This document shows positions 34,213 to 42,872 of a stretch of DNA of 64,000 nt, one piece after another. The stretch lies in NCBI GenBank assembly GCA_051893555.1, contig JBJFHL010000015.1:1-64000 (forward strand), written 5' to 3'. The first letter of the stretch is position 1. Every line of letters starts with the position of its first letter. The notes under the pieces were generated by a model, which saw only the letters and a program-made list of their open reading frames with translations, ran no database searches and was not told the DNA's origin. Source of the stretch: RGIG7179 sp051893555. GTDB lineage: Bacteria; Bacillota; Clostridia; Peptostreptococcales; Anaerovoracaceae. A program made the translations under genes and the position numbers.

Positions 34213-34941
34213 CTAATATTCCATTACCTTTCCGATCGCATCGTGGATCACCAGATCTGCCTTGTCGTCGTATGGTGTCACAGATTTATTGATCAACACT
34301 AAATTCTTACCCCGGAAATAGCGGATCAAACCAGCCGCCGGGTAAACTACCAGAGATGTGCCGCCGATGATCAGGGTGTCGGCAGCTGCAATGGCTTCCA
34401 CCGCTCCGTTGATGCAGTCCTCATCCAGTGCCTCTTCATAAAGTACCACATCCGGCTTCACCACGCCCCCGCAGACCTTGCATCTCGGAATCCCGTCTTC
34501 ATCGCAGACTTCCGGATCCATCACATCCTCCAGGCTGTGGAAGGTATGGCACTTCATGCAGTAATTCCGCAGCACCGAACCGTGAAGCTCGTAGACGACT
34601 TTGCTCCCCGCTTTCTGGTGGAGTCCGTCAATATTCTGGGTCACCACCGCTTTCACCTTACCTTCGGCTTCCAGCTTTGCCAGTGCCAGATGGGCTTTAT
34701 TGGGCTGGGCGTCCGGATAAAGCAGGTTCTTTTTATAATAATCGTAGAAGGTTTTCATATGCTGCATAAAGAATGTGTGGGACAGCATTTCCTCCGGAGA
34801 ACGTCCGTATTCCTGCTGCGCGTGATACAGGCCTTTTTCGGAACGGAAGTCAGGAATATTGCTTTCCGTGGAAACCCCTGCGCCGCCGAAAAAAACGATG
34901 GATTTGCTTTCGTCTATGATAGTTTTCAGTTTTTCATCCAT
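34213..34941 (-). CDS. cobB: NAD-dependent protein deacylase, sirtuin
   Basis: 242 residues. NAD-binding motifs FFGGAGVSTESNIPDFRSEK and VVTQNIDGLHQKAG with the catalytic His in VYELHGSV; the zinc ribbon has NYCMKCHTF and PRCKVCGG (four Cys). FGEALDE-type residues appear as LYEEALDEDCI. Sirtuins remove acyl groups from lysine using NAD and release nicotinamide. It heads the run with surE, the isochorismatase-fold gene and DUF2156, divergent from the patatin gene 84 bp away. Confidence 0.96.
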   Translation of the reverse strand: MDEKLKTIIDESKSIVFFGGAGVSTESNIPDFRSEKGLYHAQQEYGRSPEEMLSHTFFMQHMKTFYDYYKKNLLYPDAQPNKAHLALAKLEAEGKVKAVVTQNIDGLHQKAGSKVVYELHGSVLRNYCMKCHTFHSLEDVMDPEVCDEDGIPRCKVCGGVVKPDVVLYEEALDEDCINGAVEAIAAADTLIIGGTSLVVYPAAGLIRYFRGKNLVLINKSVTPYDDKADLVIHDAIGKVMEY

Positions 34942-35025
34942 ATTTATGCCTTCCTTTCAATTTTCACTGGATATAAGTATATCACTTATGGTAAACTTTT
35001 GGTAGTAAAAAAAGGAGGAAATCCG

Positions 35026-36165
35026 ATGAAAAGCAGTGAAAAAAAGACGGCACTCGTTCTGTCCGGCGGCGGAAGCCGGGGTGCCTATGAAGCCGGTGCA
35101 TGGCAGGCTCTCACAGAACTGGGGATTAAAATTGACATCGTCACCGGCACATCGGTGGGTGCCATCAACGGCGCCATGGCAGTGCAGGGCGATCTGGACA
35201 ATACGGTACGTCTCTGGAAGGAAATCGAAACTCACATGATCTTCGACGTGCCGGAGGGAACCCAGCCCAGAGAATATGCCAGAGAGATCGTCTTCCATAA
35301 AGGTGCAGGCACCTCCGGTCTGAAGAAACTGTTGGAACACTATATCGATGAGGAAACCGTGCGGAATGCGCCGGCAGAATTCGGTGTAGTCATCGTGGAG
35401 CTTCCCACCTTTACACCGCATTATGTATATAAAGAAGATATGAAGCAGGGTCAGCTTCTCGACTATATTCTTGCCAGCGCTTCCCTGTATCCTGCCATTC
35501 ACAGCTGTGAAATCGACGGAAAAGAATATATCGACGGCGGATATGCGGATGTGATGCCCATCCAGATGGCGCTGGACAAAGGTGCAGACGAAGTCATTGC
35601 CGTCTATCTGAATGCCGTAGGCATCGTGGATCGAAAAGCACTGCAGTCAACCCCGAATCTGACCCTGATCGAATCAAAGTGGGATCTGGGCAGCACCCTT
35701 ATTTTCGATACAGATAATGCCCGCCGCATCATGCGTCTCGGATATCTGGATGCCATGAAAGCATACCACGTTTTTGACGGCGAATATTACACCTTCGCCC
35801 GGGGCAGCTTCGATAAGGCTACGCTGAAAATGGCCGATGCGGCAGCCCATGTCTTTGAATTGGATCCATGTCTGATCTATACGAAAGAACGCTTTCTGCA
35901 TGTTCTGGGTGAAGCGCTGGAAAACTGCGGCGAGGATCTGGAGTCTGCTATGGAGAAATATCAGTCATCGGAGCTTCCGTTGACAGCTACCGTGGAACTG
36001 CTGAAGGAAATCCACACCATGGGTAATAAAAAAATGCTGGCTTTTCTGGCGGCACGCAATCTTTCGGAAAAGGGCGCAGACAGCATTTTCCTGACCCGGG
36101 CAGCCATGCATCTCATGCCGGAATGCATTCTGGCCGGCCGCTTCCTGAATAAATTCCGCTTATGA
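35026..36165 (+). CDS. Patatin-like phospholipase
   Basis: 379 residues. The oxyanion hole is LSGGGSRGAYEAGAW (residues 13-25), the nucleophile Ser43 is in VTGTSVGAINGAM (GxSxG), and the catalytic Asp is in YIDGGYADVMPIQ (DGG). The second half, after about residue 250, is helical with no clear domain. Bacterial patatins hydrolyse phospholipid or acylglycerol esters. AAGGAGG lies 6 nt before the ATG. It is followed after 20 bp by an M28 peptidase and then a MocR-type regulator, apparently one operon. Confidence 0.92.
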   Translation: MKSSEKKTALVLSGGGSRGAYEAGAWQALTELGIKIDIVTGTSVGAINGAMAVQGDLDNTVRLWKEIETHMIFDVPEGTQPREYAREIVFHKGAGTSGLKKLLEHYIDEETVRNAPAEFGVVIVELPTFTPHYVYKEDMKQGQLLDYILASASLYPAIHSCEIDGKEYIDGGYADVMPIQMALDKGADEVIAVYLNAVGIVDRKALQSTPNLTLIESKWDLGSTLIFDTDNARRIMRLGYLDAMKAYHVFDGEYYTFARGSFDKATLKMADAAAHVFELDPCLIYTKERFLHVLGEALENCGEDLESAMEKYQSSELPLTATVELLKEIHTMGNKKMLAFLAARNLSEKGADSIFLTRAAMHLMPECILAGRFLNKFRL

Positions 36166-36185
36166 TTCCATGCAGGAGGTTTGCA

Positions 36186-37418
36186 ATGAACACAGAAAAA
36201 ATCATGAAATTGTTTACCGATACCAGCTATATCCGTGTCAGCTGCAGCAGTGAAGAACATTGTACCGCAGAATATCTGAAGACGCAGTGTGCAGAACTGG
36301 GTCTGGAACCACGGATGGAGCCATTTTCTGTCACCCACGGCCAAATCCGGCAGGCAATACTGTCCTGCGATGGGCAGGAGATTCCGTGCAAAGGTTATGA
36401 GTGCTGCGGAAACGGTGAGATTGAAGCGCCGCTCTATTATCTGCCGAACAAAGATCCCTGGTCACTTTCTCAATGCCGCGGAAAGATCGTTCTTCTGGAC
36501 GGATATCTGGATGATTGGACGTATCTGGACCTTGTTGAAAACGGCGCATTTGGGTTCATCACATATGACGGCAGCATAAACTACGCCGATGAGGATATCA
36601 GCCAGCGGCGGCTGCGTCCTTCCACGCATCCGTGCAACCGGATTCCGGGCGTGAACATCAATGCCAAGTCCGCTGCTGCACTGATCCGTAAGGGCGTTTC
36701 CTCTGCCTGCATTTCCATTCAGCAAGAGGAATATGAAGGCATATCCTATAATGTAATTGCAGATATTCCCGGTGAGAGAGAAGACACAATTTTATTTACC
36801 GCACATTATGATACCACTTCACTCTCTGTGGGGGCCTATGACAATATGTCCGGCTGCATCGGTCTCCTTGCCATGGCGGAATTTTTTCAGATGCATAAAC
36901 CGAAATACAGTCTGCGTTTTTTATGGTGCGGCAGTGAAGAGCTCGGGCTCCTGGGCTCCCGTGCATTTGTCGAGACACATAAGGAAGAACTGAAAAAATA
37001 CGCGCTTTGCATTAATCTGGACATGATCGGTACCGGCATGGGAAAATTCCGCGCGGTCTGCACCGCAGAGAAAAAACTCGTATCCTATCTGGAATATACG
37101 GCTATGGAATACGGCTTCGGACTGGAATCGGTACAGGACGTCTATTCCAGCGATTCCACACCACTGGCTGACCAGGGCGTTCCTGCCGTTACCTTCGTAC
37201 GCTGGACTACGCCGTCAACCGGTACCATTCACAACCGCTACGATACCATTGATCTGATCAGCCCGCAGCAGATGTCCAGAGACATCGACTTTATTACTTT
37301 CTTTGCGGACCGCATGGCCAATGCCGCCCAGCTTCCGGTTTCCAGAGAGATTCCGGAAAAAATGAAGGTGGAACTGGATGATTATATGTGCAGAAAGAGA
37401 AAGCCGAAAGAGGAGTAA
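36186..37418 (+). CDS. M28-family zinc aminopeptidase with PA insert
   Basis: 410 residues. Zinc and catalytic residues: His/Asp in LFTAHYDTTSLSVGAYDN, Glu pair in WCGSEELGLLGSRAF, Asp in LCINLDMIGTG and His in GTIHNRYDTIDLI. An insert in the N-terminal half (LSQCRGKIVLLDGYLDDW, then VENGAFGFITYDGSINY) is the PA-like domain of this family. No signal peptide, so it probably acts in the cytoplasm on peptides. Start at 36186 has GGAGG 7 nt upstream. Second gene of the patatin operon. Confidence 0.92.
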   Translation: MNTEKIMKLFTDTSYIRVSCSSEEHCTAEYLKTQCAELGLEPRMEPFSVTHGQIRQAILSCDGQEIPCKGYECCGNGEIEAPLYYLPNKDPWSLSQCRGKIVLLDGYLDDWTYLDLVENGAFGFITYDGSINYADEDISQRRLRPSTHPCNRIPGVNINAKSAAALIRKGVSSACISIQQEEYEGISYNVIADIPGEREDTILFTAHYDTTSLSVGAYDNMSGCIGLLAMAEFFQMHKPKYSLRFLWCGSEELGLLGSRAFVETHKEELKKYALCINLDMIGTGMGKFRAVCTAEKKLVSYLEYTAMEYGFGLESVQDVYSSDSTPLADQGVPAVTFVRWTTPSTGTIHNRYDTIDLISPQQMSRDIDFITFFADRMANAAQLPVSREIPEKMKVELDDYMCRKRKPKEE

Positions 37419-37424
37419 AATTTC

Positions 37425-38852
37425 ATGAAACCCATCATCCTGAATACGAAAAATACGGAAACCCCGGCAGAAGAAAAAAGCCGCGCCCTGTATCTGCAGG
37501 TTTATGACCAGATCAAAAATCAGATTCTGCAGGGCGAAGTGTCCGCCGGAGAGAAACTGCCTTCTCTGCGGATTTTGTCCAGAGATCTGGGGGTCAGCAT
37601 CACCACTGCCGAGCTTGCCTACAATCAGCTTCTGGTGGAGGGTTATATCATCAGCCGACCGCAGTCCGGCTACTATGTGGCGCAGGTTACGTCCATCCAG
37701 GGTGAGCCGGCGGCGAAAAAGGCTTCGATCCTTTATGACATCAATGACTATACGCTGGAGGGGAGTCCGTATCTCTATGATCTGAGCTGCTTTGACTTCA
37801 ACAAGTGGAAAAAATGCAGTGCGAAAGTGTTCAACGAGTATTCCCACCTGCTGCTTTTTGAAAGTGAGCCCCAGGGGGAGGCGGCGCTCCGGTTTGAGAT
37901 CGCCAAGTATGTCTACCATTCACGCGGTGTCACGGCCAGCCCGGATCAGATCGTCATCGGTGCCGGTACGCAGCAGATCACCAGTCACCTTTCCAGAATC
38001 CTGCGAAAGATGGATATCCACCATGTTTCTCTGGAGTCACCGGGGTATCTTCCGGTGCAGCGGCAGTTTTCTGACGGCGGATTTACCATCTCCCATATTC
38101 CGGTGGGAACAGAAGGGATTGACATCAGCCGTCTTCCTGTGAACATTCCTTCGGCGGTCTATGTGAGTCCGTCCAACCAGTTTCCTACAGGCGCCGTTAT
38201 GCCGGTAGGCCGGCGCTACAAGCTGCTGGACTGGGCCCGGGCCAACCACAGCATCATCATCGAGGATGATTATGACAGCGAACTGCGCTACTTCGGAAAG
38301 CCGGTGCCGGCCATGCAGGGTCTGGATGAAAACGGCTGCGTCGTTTATCTGGGCTCATTTTCTTCGACCCTGTTTCCTGCAGTGAAGATCTCCTATATGG
38401 TTCTTCCGCCGAAGCTGTCTGAAATTTTCAACAAAATAAAAGACCAGTACACCCAGACCTGCTCCAAGGCGGAACAACTGACACTGGCCTTCTTTATGGA
38501 AGACGGCTATTATTACACCGGGATCAAAAAGCTGCGGAATCTCTATGCACAGAAGCTGCAGACTGCGCTGGCTGCCTTCCACCGTTGGGGAGCAGATTTC
38601 GTCTCACCGCTGGACACCCGGTCCGGCATCAATCTGTCGCTCCACGTCCGTTCTGCCCGCTCTGCCGAGGAGCTGTCTGCCGCTGCCCGCAGCCTGAAGC
38701 TGCAGGTTCTGCCGCTGGCGCAGATGTCGGAGACGGATGAGCCTGGCACCGACGACCTTCCGGCGCACCGCCTGATCTTCTATTATAACCAGGTGCCGCT
38801 GGCCGATCTGGAAGAACGAATCCGCATGCTGCTGGAGGCCTGGAGGGGATAA
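37425..38852 (+). CDS. MocR-type GntR/aminotransferase-like regulator without the PLP lysine
   Basis: 475 residues. The N-terminal GntR winged helix is YLQVYDQIKNQILQGEVSAG through LGVSITTAELAYNQL. The aminotransferase-like domain keeps GAGTQQITSHLSRIL, YVSPSNQFPTGAVMP and IIIEDDYDSELRY. The PLP-lysine position, normally in GTFSK, reads GSFSSTLFPAVK: Ser314 replaces Lys. The cofactor cannot form the usual Schiff base, so it may sense a ligand without PLP. It closes the patatin-M28 operon (6 bp gap) and may regulate it, though no operator was identified. Confidence 0.93.
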   Translation: MKPIILNTKNTETPAEEKSRALYLQVYDQIKNQILQGEVSAGEKLPSLRILSRDLGVSITTAELAYNQLLVEGYIISRPQSGYYVAQVTSIQGEPAAKKASILYDINDYTLEGSPYLYDLSCFDFNKWKKCSAKVFNEYSHLLLFESEPQGEAALRFEIAKYVYHSRGVTASPDQIVIGAGTQQITSHLSRILRKMDIHHVSLESPGYLPVQRQFSDGGFTISHIPVGTEGIDISRLPVNIPSAVYVSPSNQFPTGAVMPVGRRYKLLDWARANHSIIIEDDYDSELRYFGKPVPAMQGLDENGCVVYLGSFSSTLFPAVKISYMVLPPKLSEIFNKIKDQYTQTCSKAEQLTLAFFMEDGYYYTGIKKLRNLYAQKLQTALAAFHRWGADFVSPLDTRSGINLSLHVRSARSAEELSAAARSLKLQVLPLAQMSETDEPGTDDLPAHRLIFYYNQVPLADLEERIRMLLEAWRG

Positions 38853-38885
38853 GACACTTGTTTGTCAGCAGGCTGCTGCAGGTTT

Positions 38886-39338
38886 CTATACCCGCACGCC
38901 CTTCGGCCGATCGCCGGCGGTGATAAAGCTTGCCATACCCGTGGCGCAGAGCACGCCGCTGTCCGCATCACAAACCTTTGCCATACAGCGGATCATCCGG
39001 CTTCCTGCCTGGGTCAGATCCACGTGCACAATATATTTCTTTCCCATCATAGGTTTCAGATAACTGACGGTAAGATCTGTTGTCGATACATATTTTCCGG
39101 AATAGGAACCGCAGCTGAACCCCATTGCCGTATCGATCATGCTGCAGATGACGCCTCCATGTACCCCGCCATACGGATTGAGGCACCATTCCCGGCTCTC
39201 AAAAGCGAACTCCACCCACATTTCTTCCCGGCTGCAGTCGTGCAGCTTCAGATCCAGCTGTGCATTAAAACGCTCCGGCTCTTTCTGCACAATAGAATAC
39301 AGTTCCGTGATTTCTTCCGCATATTTTAAATCCTTCAT
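38886..39338 (-). CDS. Hotdog-fold thioesterase (PaaI type)
   Basis: 150 residues. The family motif NPYGGVHGGVICSMIDTAMG is intact, with the HGG turn and active-site Asp. It is followed by TTDLTVSYLKPMMGKKYIVH, the second hotdog strand pair. These enzymes hydrolyse acyl-CoA thioesters; the substrate is not predictable. Single gene, convergent with the MocR regulator. Confidence 0.93.
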   Translation of the reverse strand: MKDLKYAEEITELYSIVQKEPERFNAQLDLKLHDCSREEMWVEFAFESREWCLNPYGGVHGGVICSMIDTAMGFSCGSYSGKYVSTTDLTVSYLKPMMGKKYIVHVDLTQAGSRMIRCMAKVCDADSGVLCATGMASFITAGDRPKGVRV

Positions 39339-39381
39339 ATGATTACTCCATTCGATTGGTTCATTTTCTGTAGTTTGTATT

Positions 39382-39414
39382 TTAAGAAAAGAGCAGCCTG
39401 CATGAGACTGCTCT
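39382..39414 (-). terminator. Intrinsic terminator of ilvE
   Basis: Stem AGAGCAG (39390-39396) with CTGCTCT (39408-39414), 11-nt loop, then TTTTCTTAAAA on the minus strand. About 43 bp past the ilvE stop. Confidence 0.8.
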
Positions 39415-39456
39415 CTGAATTCTCATTTTCCCGCTCTGTTTCCGCAGTGACTGCAG

Positions 39457-40485
39457 TTATTCCGCGATAACACGAATCCAGCCTTCCGGTGCTTCGATCT
39501 TACCCATCTGGATGCCGGTCAGGGTGTCATACAGCTTCTGCGTCACAGGACCCATTGCAGTCATGCCGGATGGCAGGCAGATTTCTTCGCCGTGATCCAC
39601 GATTTTTCCAACCGGAGAAATCACAGCAGCTGTACCGCAAAGACCGGCCTCTGCCATATCCTTCAGTTCTGTCTTGTAGATCTCCCGTTCTTCCACCTTC
39701 AGGCCCAGATAGTGCTCTGCCACATAAACCAGAGACCGTCTGGTGATGGAAGGCAGGATGCTGCCGGACTTCGGCGTAACCACCGTACCGTCCTTGGTCA
39801 CAAACAGGAAGTTTGCACCGCCGGTTTCTTCTACTTTCGTTCTGGTCTGCGGATCCAGATACATATTTTCATCGAATCCCTTTTCGTGGGCATCGGTAAT
39901 GTTTCTCAGACTCATGGCATAGTTCAGACCTGCCTTGATGTTTCCGGTCCCATGCGGGGCTGCACGGTCCACGTCGCTGACGCGGATGGTCAGAGGCTTT
40001 ACGCCGCCCTTGAAGTACGGACCAACCGGTGTACAGAACATTCTGAACTGGAATTCATCCGCCGGCTTTACACCGATGACGGAATTAATACCGAACATGT
40101 ACGGACGGATATATAATGTAGCTCCGCTGCCGAACGGCGGTACGTATGCTGCATTGGCACTTACCACCTGGTCTACTGCCTCCAGGAATTTTTCTTCCGG
40201 AAGTACCGGCATGCAAAGACCGCGGCAGGAATCCTGCAGTCTCTGTGCATTCAGGTCAGGACGGAACGTCACAATCTTTCCTTCTTCCGTGGTGTAGGCC
40301 TTCAGACCCTCGAACGCAGTCTGTGCATACTGCAGCACGCAGGCACATTCATTCATGGTGATGTTTGCGTCATCTACCAGACCGCCTTCATCCCATGCAC
40401 CGTCTTTCCAGGTGCTTACATACCGCTTGTCGGTCTGCATGTATCCGAAGCCCAGATTGCCCCAGTCGATATTTTTCTTGTCCAT
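39457..40485 (-). CDS. ilvE: Branched-chain amino acid aminotransferase
   Basis: 342 residues. Begins KKNIDWGNLGFGYMQTDKRY. Class IV aminotransferase motifs are clear: ALQTAFEGLKAY region (here AQTAFEGLKAYTTEEGK), IRPYMFGINSVIGVKPADEF, the PLP lysine in HGTGNIKAGLNYAMSL, and VEETGGANFLFVTKDGTVVT. It interconverts branched-chain amino acids and keto acids. The start at 40485 has AGAGGGATTACCA upstream. A good promoter lies before it; no T-box was found. Confidence 0.95.
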   Translation of the reverse strand: MDKKNIDWGNLGFGYMQTDKRYVSTWKDGAWDEGGLVDDANITMNECACVLQYAQTAFEGLKAYTTEEGKIVTFRPDLNAQRLQDSCRGLCMPVLPEEKFLEAVDQVVSANAAYVPPFGSGATLYIRPYMFGINSVIGVKPADEFQFRMFCTPVGPYFKGGVKPLTIRVSDVDRAAPHGTGNIKAGLNYAMSLRNITDAHEKGFDENMYLDPQTRTKVEETGGANFLFVTKDGTVVTPKSGSILPSITRRSLVYVAEHYLGLKVEEREIYKTELKDMAEAGLCGTAAVISPVGKIVDHGEEICLPSGMTAMGPVTQKLYDTLTGIQMGKIEAPEGWIRVIAE

Positions 40486-40547
40486 TGGTAATCCCTCTTT
40501 TCGCTTATATTTTACTTTAAGTATTGCTGTTAAAATTTCATGCAAAT

Positions 40548-40576
40548 ATTATACTCCTGTCGGTTCCGGAACACAA
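40548..40576 (-). promoter_or_regulatory. Sigma-70-type promoter of ilvE
   Basis: Minus strand TTGTGT (plus 40571-40576), 17-nt spacer and TATAAT (plus 40548-40553), about 60 bp before the ATG. Confidence 0.75.
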
Positions 40577-40643
40577 GTGTTTTTCTTATTTTTTGTTATT
40601 TCCGACAAAACATTTTCGCCCGGCGTTGTGAGAATGGCCGGGT

Positions 40644-41810
40644 TCAACGCGTGGTCAGTGACGGTGCCCCGCTGGTAGAGGTAATGTTTCCGTCCAGATC
40701 CACAAAGACGGCTTCTGCACCTTCGATGGTTTCGATGAGTGCCATTCCTTTTTCCACCCCCAGTGCCAGACAGGTGGTGGAAAGGCCATCTGCGTCCACT
40801 GCGTGATTTTTTTCGGTGATGATGGTCACGCTGTCCACGTCGGTCTCTGCCGGCCATCCCGTTTCCGGGTTCAGAATATGGTGATATTTCTTCCCGTCTT
40901 TCACCACATACCGTTCATAGGTTCCGGAGGTGACGACGGTTTTGTCGCTGCAGGAAAACACGCCCAGTAGCTGTCCGGATTCTGACTGGGGATCCTTGAT
41001 TCCGATGGTGAATTCCTGCTGCGGATACTCCAGCAGTTCTGTGGATTTGCCGCCGATCGCGACAATATTTCCGCCCAGATCGATGACCGCACTGACGACA
41101 CCGCGTGCTTCCAGCCACTGGGTCAGTTGATCTGCGATATATCCCTTGGCGATTCCGCCCAGATCGATCTCCATTTCCGGATCCTGTAAGGTGACCTGGT
41201 CCTCCTCTACCCTGACGTTCCGGTAGTCTACGTGTCGGACAGCTTCTTTCAGAAGTTTCGGATCCGGCAGCGGATCTGTTCCTTCACCGGTTTCTGTGTT
41301 GCTGTCCGCAGCTTCTTCCGTCTGAAAATCGTGGAAGTTCCACAGCTCCGTTACTTTTCCGATGGTAATATCAAAAACACCGTCTGAGATGGTTCCGTAT
41401 TCCAGACCCTTTTCGATCACCTCTGCCGTCATATCGCTGACCGTCACCGTCCGGCCGCCGGCAGCGTTGATCTGTGAAATCTCACTGGATTCAATGGTTT
41501 TACTCAGAACTTTTTCGCAGCGGTCGCACTCCAGGAAGGCATCGGTGATCAGCTGAAAGATTCGTTTCTGCTGTGCTTCCTCATCTGCTTCTGCCAGTTC
41601 CTTTCCCAGCTCGCTGTCCGGATCCACACCGTAAATGGTAATGGTGCACACCGTGTCCAGATAAAATCCGGTCTTGGCAATGCCCTGATAAATTTCTCCA
41701 TTGGAGCCGCAGCCGGCTTGTGGTATAATAAAAGTCAGTATAAGAAGAACTGTGAAAATGCGCCGGAGCATACCGGGGCACAGTTTAAATCGTTGATTTG
41801 CGATAACCAT
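40644..41810 (-). CDS. apbE: FAD:protein FMN transferase ApbE, lipoprotein
   Basis: 388 residues. A lipoprotein signal ends FIIPQAGC. The ApbE core shows DTVCTITIYGVD, EMEIDLGGIAKGYIADQLTQ, AVIDLGGNIVAIG, YVVKDGKKYHHILNPETGWP and HAVDADGLSTTCLALG, with the metal-binding Asp in VDADGLST. It transfers FMN from FAD onto Ser/Thr of FMN-bind domains outside the membrane. The ATG at 41810 has AAAGGA 9 nt upstream. It is divergent from a NusG-II gene and a Gx transporter, a common partnership in Rnf-like flavinylation loci, and could serve the Rnf complex at 61-64 kb. Confidence 0.95.
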   Translation of the reverse strand: MVIANQRFKLCPGMLRRIFTVLLILTFIIPQAGCGSNGEIYQGIAKTGFYLDTVCTITIYGVDPDSELGKELAEADEEAQQKRIFQLITDAFLECDRCEKVLSKTIESSEISQINAAGGRTVTVSDMTAEVIEKGLEYGTISDGVFDITIGKVTELWNFHDFQTEEAADSNTETGEGTDPLPDPKLLKEAVRHVDYRNVRVEEDQVTLQDPEMEIDLGGIAKGYIADQLTQWLEARGVVSAVIDLGGNIVAIGGKSTELLEYPQQEFTIGIKDPQSESGQLLGVFSCSDKTVVTSGTYERYVVKDGKKYHHILNPETGWPAETDVDSVTIITEKNHAVDADGLSTTCLALGVEKGMALIETIEGAEAVFVDLDGNITSTSGAPSLTTR

Positions 41811-41880
41811 AATGTATTATCCTTTCATGTCGAAATATTGCAGGCAAACTCTGAAGGCTGCCTCATTTACAGGAGCATTT

Positions 41881-42324
41881 ATGATTAAAAAAGCCGATAT
41901 CCTTTTATTTTTTCTGATCCTTGCCTTTGGCCTTGTGGTCAGCTGGTGGTCCCTGGCAGGAAATGCAGCCGGTGAGAAGGTCACAGTGACTGTGGACGGC
42001 AGGCTTTACGGCACCTATCCGCTGTCCCAGGATCAGACCATTCAGGTGGTGCAGGAAAATGGACACCACAATGATATTACCATAAAAGACGGTCAGGTTT
42101 CAATGACCTTTTCCGATTGCAGGAATCAGATCTGCGTGGAAAGCGGTGCCATTTCTCAGACAAAAGACACCATCGTCTGCCTTCCGAACAAGGTAGTCAT
42201 TGAAGTCACCGGTGGAGGCGGAGCAGGCAGCGGTGTGGATATCATTACGGGGACTGCAGCTTCCGGCAGTGATCTGCCCGCAGCGAAAGCGGAAGGAGGT
42301 GACGCCCATGACACCACGCAATAA
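41881..42324 (+). CDS. NusG domain II-containing exported/membrane-anchored protein
   Basis: 147 residues. One N-terminal membrane helix (KADILLFFLILAFGLVVSWW) and a NusG-II-like beta domain: VTVDGRLYGTYPLSQDQTIQV, MTFSDCRNQICVESGAISQT and TIVCLPNKVVIEVTGG. The pair of Cys in DCRNQICV is typical of this family. Members sit next to ApbE, Gx and FMN-bind proteins; role unknown. The 3' tail is Gly/Ala-rich. Start at 41881 with CAGGAG upstream; its end overlaps the next gene. Confidence 0.88.
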   Translation: MIKKADILLFFLILAFGLVVSWWSLAGNAAGEKVTVTVDGRLYGTYPLSQDQTIQVVQENGHHNDITIKDGQVSMTFSDCRNQICVESGAISQTKDTIVCLPNKVVIEVTGGGGAGSGVDIITGTAASGSDLPAAKAEGGDAHDTTQ

Positions 42325-42850
42325 GACCAGATACCGCGGACGACCGGATCGGGACCTGTCCACCAGTCGTCTGGCCCTCAGCGCCATGCTGGCAGCACTG
42401 GCTCTGATCTTCTCCTATGTGGAAGCGCTGATCCCTCTGCCGGTGCCGGTTCCCGGCATCAAGCTGGGCATTGCCAACCTGGTCATCGTCATGGCTATCT
42501 ACAAGCTCGGCTTTCGCTACGCCTTCACCATCAACTGTGTCCGCATCGTCATTGCCGGGCTGCTGTTTTCCGGTGTGTTCGGCATGATCTATTCCTTTGC
42601 CGGCGGCGTTCTCAGCCTTCTCGTCATGTACCTGCTGCAGCGGACCGGCTGGTTCAGCATGGTAGGCGTATCCATGGCAGGCGGCGTAGCCCACAACCTG
42701 GGGCAGCTGATCACTGCCTCACTGCTGGTCCAGAGCGTACGGATGATGTCCTATTTCAGCATTTTACTGTTTTCAGGCCTTATCAGCGGTATCCTCATCG
42801 GTCTGCTGACCAGCCTGATCTACCGCCGTCTGCCGGATCTGCAGGTTTAA
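42308..42850 (+). CDS. Gx transporter-family membrane protein (heptaprenyl diphosphate synthase component I-like)
   Basis: 180 residues with five or six helices. SRLALSAMLAALALIFSYVE, the signature PVPGIKLGIANLVIVMAIYK and GGVAHNLGQLITASLL match the Hpre_diP_synt_I/Gx family. It is usually found with NusG-II and ApbE genes. The start at 42308 is well supported by AAGGAGGTGA, and it overlaps the NusG-II gene by 17 nt. Likely a small vitamin- or quinone-precursor-type transporter or scaffold; unproven. Confidence 0.88.
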   Translation: MTPRNKTRYRGRPDRDLSTSRLALSAMLAALALIFSYVEALIPLPVPVPGIKLGIANLVIVMAIYKLGFRYAFTINCVRIVIAGLLFSGVFGMIYSFAGGVLSLLVMYLLQRTGWFSMVGVSMAGGVAHNLGQLITASLLVQSVRMMSYFSILLFSGLISGILIGLLTSLIYRRLPDLQV

Positions 42851-42872
42851 AGCAACAGAAATGGAGGTTCCC

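Noticed and set aside
40486..40643. T-box or leader peptide attenuator before ilvE
   Set aside because: The leader is only about 60 nt from the predicted start to the ATG, with no specifier loop or terminator pair.
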